Positions 1 to 6,985 of a stretch of DNA of 64,000 bases are shown here, one piece after another (position 1 is the stretch's first letter; every line of letters begins with the position of its first letter). The stretch is taken from NCBI GenBank assembly GCA_021776075.1, contig JAJFGQ010000084.1, positions 22,148-86,147 on the forward strand, read 5' to 3'. Origin of the DNA: Alphaproteobacteria bacterium (GTDB lineage Bacteria; Pseudomonadota; Alphaproteobacteria; Micavibrionales; Micavibrionaceae). A program made the position numbers and the translations under genes. The notes beneath the pieces were generated by a model. That model searched no databases, was not told where the DNA came from, and saw only the letters and a program-made list of their open reading frames with translations.

Positions 1-87
1 ATGAGAGTTGGTGATAGGGCCGTGCAGATTACGGGTTTACCAGCACTGATAGCGGGAACGGAAACATGGAAACCCGCAAGCCGGTAA
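1..87 (+). CDS. C-terminal end of an upstream gene, probably DotC/TraI lipoprotein (partial)
   Basis: An open frame enters at base 1 and stops at 85-87, overlapping the start of dotB by 22 bases. Only about 28 residues are visible, ending in ITGLPALIAGTETWKPASR. In both Legionella and IncI plasmids dotC (traI) lies directly upstream of dotB (traJ), so position suggests the end of DotC, an outer-membrane lipoprotein of the type IVB core complex. The sequence alone is too short to prove it, and the ATG at base 1 is probably internal. Confidence 0.4.
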   Translation: MRVGDRAVQITGLPALIAGTETWKPASR

Positions 88-1229
88 GCCTTTTAAAGGG
101 AGAAGATAACAAGGGCGTAACTTGGCCCGATGAGCCGAATCGTTTTGCGGAGCATCATATCGATCCTTTCTTATTATGGTCGGTTAAGAAAGATTCGTCA
201 GATATTACATTTCAGTCAGACAGACCGGCTTATAATGAAATAGATGGTGTTCTTTATCCGGCGACTTTTCGTCCCCTTGATAGTGCGGATATGCAGGCTA
301 TTCTGCATAAAATATATGGACCAGAGGCTTTGGCGCGTTTGGCTTCTGGGACGGATTTAGACTTATCCTATGAGGTGAGGCCGGATCGTTATACGCGGAT
401 TCGTTTCCGGGTTAATATTACAGCGATTTTATCCCGTGGCCGTGATGCGGCTCAAGTGACTATGCGGGTTTTGCCTAATGAACCCCCCACTATGGATGAT
501 CTGAATATTGAGGATGATATAAAAAATCATTGGGCTCCGCGTCAGGGTATGGTGATTATTACCGGGCCTACGGGGTCTGGTAAAACAACGTTGCTGGCCG
601 CCGGCTGTCGCATGTTGTTGGAGCGCCCGCATGGCTGCGGGAAAATGCTGACCTATGAGGCGCCGATTGAATATGTTTATGACGCTATAAAAAGTCCGCG
701 ATCACTGGTGTCGCAGACTGAAATCCCGCGCCATTTGCCAGATTTTGCCCGCGGTGTCAGGAATGCCTTGCGGCGTAAACCGGAAATTATTCTGGTGGGT
801 GAGTCAAGGGACCGAGAGACGATTGCCGCGTCCATTGAAGCGGCTCAAACAGGGCATACGGTTTATACAACAACGCATACAATTGGTGTTGCCGCGACGA
901 TACAGAGAATGGTCTCTACATTTGGTACGGATGAGCGGTCAGAGCGTGCTTATTCATTAATGGAAACAGTGCGGATGATTTGTACACAAGCGCTTGTGCC
1001 CAAGGTGGGTGGGGGGCGTATGGGAATCAGGGAGTGGATGAAATTTCCCGATGAGGTACGAGAAAAACTGATGGACATGGATTACAGAGAATGGAGTGTA
1101 AATTTACAACGTATGCTGCCTAATTATGGCCGCTCAATGGCAGATTCTGCGCTGCTTGCTTTTGAAGCCGGTGATATAGACAGACGTTGGTATTTGTTGC
1201 TTGCTGCGAGCACGGGTGGCGGCTCATAA
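66..1229 (+). CDS. dotB: DotB/TraJ-type secretion ATPase of the type IVB system
   Basis: A 387-residue hexameric cytoplasmic ATPase of the VirB11/PilT superfamily that powers type IVB (Dot/Icm) secretion; Legionella DotB is of similar length. The Walker A motif GPTGSGKTT is at about residues 167-175. The block ILVGESRD at about 242-249, followed by a TTHT motif near 269, matches the Asp/Glu and His boxes of PilT-like ATPases. It starts inside the end of the upstream gene, a translational-coupling overlap, and is followed 91 bases later by icmT. Function is assigned with high confidence. Whether it drives effector export, conjugation or both cannot be told from the sequence. Confidence 0.95.
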   Translation: METRKPVSLLKGEDNKGVTWPDEPNRFAEHHIDPFLLWSVKKDSSDITFQSDRPAYNEIDGVLYPATFRPLDSADMQAILHKIYGPEALARLASGTDLDLSYEVRPDRYTRIRFRVNITAILSRGRDAAQVTMRVLPNEPPTMDDLNIEDDIKNHWAPRQGMVIITGPTGSGKTTLLAAGCRMLLERPHGCGKMLTYEAPIEYVYDAIKSPRSLVSQTEIPRHLPDFARGVRNALRRKPEIILVGESRDRETIAASIEAAQTGHTVYTTTHTIGVAATIQRMVSTFGTDERSERAYSLMETVRMICTQALVPKVGGGRMGIREWMKFPDEVREKLMDMDYREWSVNLQRMLPNYGRSMADSALLAFEAGDIDRRWYLLLAASTGGGS

Positions 1230-1320
1230 GTGTAATGATAGCAAATTTTTAACTATTATCTGTTTCAAATGGTAGAGATGGAAAGAATGTAGTTGTTGTA
1301 AAGTTTTGAGGGATGATGCC

Positions 1321-1623
1321 ATGGGATCAAGCCAAGATGATACAGAAGAGGAAAGGGCGCATTGGCATTGGCGTAATTCAATGCGGCCCGCCCGGTTTTT
1401 TAATCTGGATGCCCGTGCCGCTTTACCTTTTTGCCTTTTGCTTTTTTATGCCCGGCTTCATACGCTTATCTTTACAATTTTGATCACGGCTATTTTTTAC
1501 TTGTTAGAACGTAAGGGCCTTACTTTTCCGGCGGCTTTGCGATCATTGCGTCTTTGGTTTGTTGGCCGTGATAGGTCTGCTTGGCCCACATACAAGCGGC
1601 GCCGTATGAGAGATTATGGTTGA
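1321..1623 (+). CDS. icmT: IcmT/TraK-like inner-membrane protein
   Basis: A small protein of 100 residues from the ATG at 1321, which has an AGGG ribosome-binding site 8 bases upstream; a TTG at 1306 would add five residues. The segment HWRNSMRPARFF followed by NLDARAALP is the hallmark of IcmT, and LLERKGLTFPAALRSLRLW continues the family pattern. Two hydrophobic segments (about residues 36-52 and 56-68) indicate an inner-membrane protein. In Legionella IcmT has been linked to pore formation and host egress. Its place directly after dotB matches traK after traJ in IncI plasmids. Confidence 0.92.
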   Translation: MGSSQDDTEEERAHWHWRNSMRPARFFNLDARAALPFCLLLFYARLHTLIFTILITAIFYLLERKGLTFPAALRSLRLWFVGRDRSAWPTYKRRRMRDYG

Positions 1624-1772
1624 TCAAACTGTTCTGTAACTTTTTTTTCGTATAAAAACCAGTATTTTTAAGCTTCGCGCTTGTCATTTTGCAGTAAGCA
1701 TTTTAGGGTCAAAACTCGTGATCGTGCTTTTGTGAAGTCAATAGGATGCGTTGAAGACGAGAGGTTTGAGTT

Positions 1773-3089
1773 ATGCTGGGAAAAGGTAAGAAGCCTGTTT
1801 TGGGGTTTTTAGAGTTGTGGCCAGAGTTGAGATTTGTTTTTTTTCTTTCCTTTTTAGGAGTATTTCTGTTGGCGCCTGTTTCTGTTCGCGCAGGATTTGA
1901 ATGGACACCCTCTTCAACAAAAAATGTTACGGAGGCCGTTTCTCCGACGTTAATGCCTGTTCCTGTGATGTCAGAATCTATACATGATGTGGGTATTATA
2001 GATGTCCCTCCCATGAATTCTTCTCCTGAAATCGATGCGCGGCCTTTATGGAATGGCGTTCCCGAACAATTGACAGATGATTCTGAACCCGTTCCTTTTT
2101 TCTCTGATTCCGGTGTTTCGACAATTTATGAGGATAAGTCTTCTTATGAAGAGATTGTGGGATTTGGTAATGATATTCCCCTTGCCTTGGCGATGAATCA
2201 GATTATTCCGCCTGGCTATTCCTATTCTTTTGATTCTACGGTGGATCCGGGTCTTAGGGTGTCTTGGAACGGTGGTAAATCGTGGGATGTTGTTTTAACG
2301 GAGTCGCTCGCGCCTTTTGGGTTTGATGCCCTTGTAACTGCTAGGACTGTTGTGGTGCATCCGCTTGTTTCCGATATTTCGGCTCTTCCTGATCCTGTTG
2401 TGCCAATGTCGCAACCGGAACCAGAGACAGTAATGGAGATGGCATACGTGGAAGAGTTAACTCTGTCTTCTTTTGTTACGCCTTTGCCGCATTCTTATGC
2501 TGATACAAATGAAGAGAGTTCTCCTGAAGAACCATATGTGCAGTCTTATCCGCGCCGTAATCCTGTTCCTTTTATGATGAAGGCTCAGGGGGAGGGTGTG
2601 GCATCCGGTGCGCCCCAGAATTTAAATACTAATGTTTCTTCTGTTGCTTATGCTGAATCAATTCCACCGTTTTCTGAAACGTTACCTCTTTCTGAGCCAT
2701 TTTCAGATTTTGAAGAACCCGTGCCGGTGGAAATGCCTATGGAGGGGCAGGAAACGTCGTCTCGCCCTTCCTATGAACGGATAACTTCATCGCCGGATGG
2801 TAAACCGATGGATCCGTTTGAAATTCGTTTCTGGCAAGCGGAGAGTGGAACGACCTTAAAAGCGGCTTTGGCAGAATGGGCAGAAATGGCCGGGGTTGAT
2901 GTGTTCTGGGGGTCAAGTTACGATTATACTTTGCCTGCTCCCATTAGAATGCATGGCACTTTTCCGGATGCGGTGACAAGGATTTTAACTGTTTATGCCG
3001 ATCTTGAACCGCGGCCTTTGGGACGACTTCACCCCAATTTACCGACGGGCCCATCGGTTCTGGTTATTGAAAATTATAATCCGCAGTAA
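1773..3089 (+). CDS. Exported protein with two TcpQ-like domains, at the TraL position
   Basis: A 438-residue protein with an N-terminal hydrophobic segment (about residues 18-37) ending near a VRAGF sequence, so probably exported. Two separate regions resemble the TcpQ/PilL fold: about residues 125-200 (containing GYSYSFD, VSWNGGKSW and a central LAPFGFDAL) and about 345-438 (TLKAALAEWAEMAGVDVFWG). The 140-residue linker between them is rich in Pro, Glu and Ser. TcpQ-like modules occur in pilus and secretion outer-membrane assemblies, next to secretin N0-like folds such as DotD. It may act as a periplasmic subunit of the type IVB core, but that role is inferred from position. Its stop lies 12 bases from that of flgL on the other strand. 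Confidence 0.6.
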   Translation: MLGKGKKPVLGFLELWPELRFVFFLSFLGVFLLAPVSVRAGFEWTPSSTKNVTEAVSPTLMPVPVMSESIHDVGIIDVPPMNSSPEIDARPLWNGVPEQLTDDSEPVPFFSDSGVSTIYEDKSSYEEIVGFGNDIPLALAMNQIIPPGYSYSFDSTVDPGLRVSWNGGKSWDVVLTESLAPFGFDALVTARTVVVHPLVSDISALPDPVVPMSQPEPETVMEMAYVEELTLSSFVTPLPHSYADTNEESSPEEPYVQSYPRRNPVPFMMKAQGEGVASGAPQNLNTNVSSVAYAESIPPFSETLPLSEPFSDFEEPVPVEMPMEGQETSSRPSYERITSSPDGKPMDPFEIRFWQAESGTTLKAALAEWAEMAGVDVFWGSSYDYTLPAPIRMHGTFPDAVTRILTVYADLEPRPLGRLHPNLPTGPSVLVIENYNPQ

Positions 3090-3100
3090 CAAAGAGCTCT

Positions 3101-4156
3101 TTACAGGAAATTGACGAGACTTAGGTCTCGTACGGCGGCAGAAACGCGGAAAGAGGCTTCGAGTTGAATCTGTAGAAAATTAAGTTTTGTCGCGGCTTCA
3201 GCCAAGTCTACATTTTCTACGGAATCTATGGTGCCCAGTAGTACGCTTTTATCAAATTTGTGGAGCTCTTTTGTTTGGTTGAGTGTGACTTGCACACTGT
3301 TTAACCGGAATTTTAGCTGATCCACGTCATCAATGGCATCACTTAGCATCACAGCCAGATCATTGAAAACCTGAAAGAAATTATCTTTTTGCTCCGGACT
3401 CGCAACGCCCGGTATGGGCATGGCGCCCGGCGCATTTATTACGTCAGGTATATTATTGATCGTGCCCAATGCCATTATGATATCGCGCAGGGCCGGGTTA
3501 TTGGCCAGAGTTGTGTAGTCAACTTCTACACTTTCATCGACACGGATCAGAACATTCTTGGCGCTGTTTAGTGATCCTGAAAAACCGGCCGTGACTTCTG
3601 GTATATTACGGTACTGGCTTGTATAGGCATCTGCTATATTATCTGGTGGTGTAAAGGGCAGTGTTCCCGCGGTCCATAACGGATTCAGGCTTGCAAAAAA
3701 AGCATCCAGAGATCCCGTGTTGTTAATAGGGGGAATGCTTGAGTCTCCGCCTGCGAAAAGATATGTGTCCCCATCCTGTGTGTTGAGAAGGTCAATGACG
3801 AAATCAAAAGCCGTTGTTGAAATTTGTTTTATGGTGCTGAGATCAATGTCCCCTTGTTGCGGCTGTCCGGCGAGCGCGTTGAGAACGTTTTGAGCTTGAT
3901 TCTGTATTTCATCAAGGGAAGACACCATTTGTGCCGTTCGTGTTTCGCCGCGTGTGATGTTATCAAGAAATGTATCAAGCTCGTTAAAATCCGCCCGGGC
4001 CCGCTCGGAGATAATTGTATCTGCACCGAGCCCCGTAAATCTTTGCGTTTTTTTACCAGAAGCCACCTGGAGCTGTATATCACCCAGTAAAGACTGTTGT
4101 TGCTTAATTCTTTCAATCTGGTCGAGCGCCTGGCCCAGTGTTGATATAAGTGTCAT
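3101..4156 (-). CDS. flgL: Flagellar hook-filament junction protein FlgL
   Basis: A 351-residue protein of the flagellin superfamily. The N-terminal coiled region contains QLQVASGKKTQRFTGLGADT, the middle has the family signature DGDTYLFAGGDS (about residues 129-140), and the C-terminal helix (ENVDLAEAATKLNFLQIQLE) is the flagellin-like D0 end. It joins the flagellar hook to the filament together with FlgK. The ribosome-binding site AAGGAA lies before the ATG. The gene follows flgK by 31 bases on the same strand, the usual flgK-flgL order. It sits, oddly, inside a type IVB secretion locus. Confidence 0.93.
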   Translation of the reverse strand: MTLISTLGQALDQIERIKQQQSLLGDIQLQVASGKKTQRFTGLGADTIISERARADFNELDTFLDNITRGETRTAQMVSSLDEIQNQAQNVLNALAGQPQQGDIDLSTIKQISTTAFDFVIDLLNTQDGDTYLFAGGDSSIPPINNTGSLDAFFASLNPLWTAGTLPFTPPDNIADAYTSQYRNIPEVTAGFSGSLNSAKNVLIRVDESVEVDYTTLANNPALRDIIMALGTINNIPDVINAPGAMPIPGVASPEQKDNFFQVFNDLAVMLSDAIDDVDQLKFRLNSVQVTLNQTKELHKFDKSVLLGTIDSVENVDLAEAATKLNFLQIQLEASFRVSAAVRDLSLVNFL

Positions 4157-4187
4157 TTTACGGTTCCTTTAATTTATAGCCATCGTC

Positions 4188-6878
4188 TTAACGAATAATA
4201 TTCACGAGTTCCTGCAACATTTCATCAGAAGCCTGAACGACTCGGGCTGCCGCAGAAAAAGCGGTTTGCACGATAATCATATTGGATAGTTCTTCCTCTA
4301 TATTGACGCCGGATTCATCCAGTAATTGCCGTTGCAGGATGTCGCGGAATGTTCTTTCATCTGCTAGTCGTGTTTCGGTTAAAATGGCAGTCTCTGTTTG
4401 TTTGCTTATCATTTTTTGAGCAAAAGTAACCAGATTATCGGCACCGATGATTCTTGTGCTAATGGAGGCATTGGGCCCTAAATTATTTTCGCGGAAGGAT
4501 TGGTGGGGTATGTCAATAATCGGGTCTGTTGCGCCAAATAATTCCTGCAAAACAGAGTTTCCGCCGGCACTTTGTATGCCCACGGCAACCAGTTTCAGAT
4601 CACCGCCAAAGCCTGCCCCGGGCCGGATATTTAGGAAACCCGTAGAGGCGTTAATAGTCGCATCGACACCCGGTATGGCGTTGAGTTTTGTTAATAGTGT
4701 TATTTCGGTATCGCCGGGATCAATGGTAACGGTGACGGGGTTATCCTTTCCGATCTGAATGTCAAAAGAAGGGGACTGGGCTGCTATGGTGCCTGCGCTC
4801 AGGCCCAGAAAAGCCAACCCGTCATCCCCCATGGCGGCGGGAAGCGGTGTGCCGTTACCAACAGTAATATCGACTTGTGAATTGATAATAAGCTGTCCGA
4901 AGGGGTTCAGGCTGGCAGATATTTGAGCGTTTAAGGGCGGCCCCAGAGCCGGAACAACACTGTTATTGATATAGTCCACGAGCTTATCTGCTCCGTTGGG
5001 TAAGGCAGAGAAGGCTTCTGCTGCTGAGAGATTAATATCGATCTGTCCCGTATCCAAAGCGCCGCCGGCATCAAATTGCAGTGTGAAGGAATCCAGAATC
5101 GGAGGGCCGCTTGGTGGAAGGAAGGGATTACCGGCGGCAGCGCTTAATGTACCGGCGGCTCCTAACGTCAATAAATCCACGCTTCCTAACAACTGGGCTT
5201 GCGGATCAAGCCCAAAAATATTTTGCAGGGTGTCTGGTATTCCGGAAACACGCAGATCAATGCCGCCTTGTGCCTGTTGGGATTCTAGGTCGCCGAAGAC
5301 AAATTCGACAACACGGCGGATAAATTCATTGGAGCCATCCTGTACTACAACGCCAGGAATTGTGCTACGTCGGATCAGGGTATTGTCATTGATGACGGCG
5401 TCGTTGACCTGTATTTCAGAAGAAAACCCTACGTAAGGTACGGGCGATACGGGCGATATGGTGGGGGCGGCATTTGTTGTACCTTGAGAAAGCCCAAGAA
5501 AAGCCAGACCGGTGGTTCCCATTTCTCCCGCGCCACTGGCATCTATATTAATATCCTGTTGTGAATTAATAACGATTTGGTTCGCTGCATTTAATGAAAC
5601 TAGTGTTGTATTAAGTGGTGACGGTAGCGAAGAAATCTGTGCATTGATTTCATTGACGAGTGACTGGGCGCCGCTTAAAGGCGGAGAGGGAAAATTTGCC
5701 TCAGCTGTTGAAAGGTCAATATTGATTGTTTGTGGTATGGCGCCGTTCGGATCGATAGTTATAGAAAATGCATCTGTTCCCAGGCCGTAAGGAGCGCCGC
5801 CGGCTGTGCTTAAAGGAGCACCGGGAGCAAGAGCAATAACATCGACTGTACCGATTATATTAGCAGCACTATCAGAAGGAATAATGCCGATAGCATTTGT
5901 GAACAGGCGGATGCCTTGCGACTCAAAACGCGAAGCCATTCTGTATGACAGTTCATCAAGCTGTGCGGTGTGTTGTGGCAGAACGTTATCCCGCATATCA
6001 ATAAGAGAGCCTATTAATCCGTTAGGCGAGCTTGCGGTGATGTCAAAGGCCACCGGGTTATTGGCAGGGTTACCGCCAATAAAAATACCGGAAATAGAGT
6101 TATTGGCATTCCCAGGACTGATATATGCACTTTGCGGTCCTATAGGGGATGCATTAAAAAACAGGCTTTCTGCCCGTTCATCAGCCAGTTGCACGCCTTG
6201 ATTGGTTTGAACGACCATCACGCCGTCACCGCGCGTAAAGAACGTTATTTCTATTTCTTCGGATAATTTGCGGATAGCATTATCACGTTCGTCTTCCAGC
6301 GCGGCGATTGTTTTTCCGGAAGTGGAGTTGACCTTAATACGCTGATTTAGATCCGCAATAACAGTGAGAAGGTCGTTGGTGCGGTCAACAGAAGCTTGAA
6401 TTTCATCTTGTGCGTCGTTTCTCATCTGGGTGATAAGGTCTGCGAAGTCATTGATTTTATTCGCCGTATCAACGGCCTGATTAACGGTGCTTTGAATTAG
6501 AAACAACTCATCCGGTGTTGTCGATAAAGCGGAGAAACTATCGCGTAACTCTGTAATTTTTGCAGCAATGGATAATTCCGAATCCGGAGGACCATGAAAT
6601 TGTTGTATTGTGTTTAAAATCTTCTGCTGGACTTCGAAAAAGCGTGTGTTACTGACTTGTGTCCAGAAGTCCCTTGCAAGATCCAGATTAACATTTCGGA
6701 TTATGGTTTCGCCCCGGACACCAATCGTTTCGCCCCCGGCATTTACTGTCGCTTGCGGCAAAGTTTTCCTAGTAAATCCCGGTGTGCCTACATTGGCAAC
6801 GTTGTTGGCAATAACATCAAGCTGTTGTTGTGCAACACGTAATCCCGATAAGGCTGAATCCAGGCTGCCTAGCGCCAT
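4188..6878 (-). CDS. flgK: Flagellar hook-associated protein FlgK, enlarged by a duplicated domain
   Basis: Start chosen at 6878 (MALGSLDSALSGL), which has a GGGGAT ribosome-binding site; an in-frame ATG at 6914 adds 12 unlikely residues and lies across a hairpin. At 896 residues this is much longer than enterobacterial FlgK (about 550). The N-terminus carries the rod/hook signature NNVANVGTPGFTRK, and the C-terminus the typical D0/D1 helices (SNMIIVQTAFSAAARVVQA). The extra length comes largely from a domain of about 115 residues that appears twice, separated by about 120 residues, and an additional insert resembling a hook IN motif. These extras would be exposed on the outside of the hook-filament junction. 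Confidence 0.93.
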   Translation of the reverse strand: MALGSLDSALSGLRVAQQQLDVIANNVANVGTPGFTRKTLPQATVNAGGETIGVRGETIIRNVNLDLARDFWTQVSNTRFFEVQQKILNTIQQFHGPPDSELSIAAKITELRDSFSALSTTPDELFLIQSTVNQAVDTANKINDFADLITQMRNDAQDEIQASVDRTNDLLTVIADLNQRIKVNSTSGKTIAALEDERDNAIRKLSEEIEITFFTRGDGVMVVQTNQGVQLADERAESLFFNASPIGPQSAYISPGNANNSISGIFIGGNPANNPVAFDITASSPNGLIGSLIDMRDNVLPQHTAQLDELSYRMASRFESQGIRLFTNAIGIIPSDSAANIIGTVDVIALAPGAPLSTAGGAPYGLGTDAFSITIDPNGAIPQTINIDLSTAEANFPSPPLSGAQSLVNEINAQISSLPSPLNTTLVSLNAANQIVINSQQDINIDASGAGEMGTTGLAFLGLSQGTTNAAPTISPVSPVPYVGFSSEIQVNDAVINDNTLIRRSTIPGVVVQDGSNEFIRRVVEFVFGDLESQQAQGGIDLRVSGIPDTLQNIFGLDPQAQLLGSVDLLTLGAAGTLSAAAGNPFLPPSGPPILDSFTLQFDAGGALDTGQIDINLSAAEAFSALPNGADKLVDYINNSVVPALGPPLNAQISASLNPFGQLIINSQVDITVGNGTPLPAAMGDDGLAFLGLSAGTIAAQSPSFDIQIGKDNPVTVTIDPGDTEITLLTKLNAIPGVDATINASTGFLNIRPGAGFGGDLKLVAVGIQSAGGNSVLQELFGATDPIIDIPHQSFRENNLGPNASISTRIIGADNLVTFAQKMISKQTETAILTETRLADERTFRDILQRQLLDESGVNIEEELSNMIIVQTAFSAAARVVQASDEMLQELVNIIR
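4788..5150 (-). repeat. FlgK internal repeat, copy 2
   Basis: Encodes about 118 residues of FlgK from GSVDLLTLGAAGTLS through INLSAAEA, LVDYINNS and QLIINSQVDI to GLAFLGLSAGT. The same landmarks occur in the same order in copy 1 at 5475-5852. Confidence 0.75.
5475..5852 (-). repeat. FlgK internal repeat, copy 1
   Basis: Encodes about 125 residues of FlgK running from a GTVDVIALAPGAPLS segment through INIDLSTAEA, LVNEINAQIS and QIVINSQQDI to GLAFLGLSQGT. It aligns by eye along its length with copy 2 at 4788-5150. The match is at protein level; the DNA has diverged. Confidence 0.75.
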
Positions 6879-6904
6879 TGTAATCCCCTTTGTTCTCTTT
6901 TTAA

Positions 6905-6926
6905 GGCGGAGCAATTTTTGCCCGCC
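6905..6926 (-). promoter_or_regulatory. Hairpin in the flgK leader
   Basis: On the minus strand GGCGG and CCGCC enclose GCAA/TTGC around an AAA loop with one bulged T. The hairpin ends 27 bases before the chosen flgK start and just upstream of its ribosome-binding site. No T-run follows, so it is not a standard terminator. It could stabilise the leader or separate flgK expression from the gene upstream. Confidence 0.35.
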
Positions 6927-6985
6927 ATTTCTGTCTTCATACAGGGAGTATGCAAGGGAAATGCCAGCTATCGGATTGGCTGTAT

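Noticed and set aside
4996..5436. Plus-strand open frame opposite flgK
   Set aside because: It is antisense to a clear flgK coding region, with no ribosome-binding site and no recognisable protein features.
3101..6878. flgL-flgK as a recent mobile insertion in the secretion locus
   Set aside because: No transposase, integrase, terminal repeats or target-site duplication are visible around them, so no mobile element is supported.
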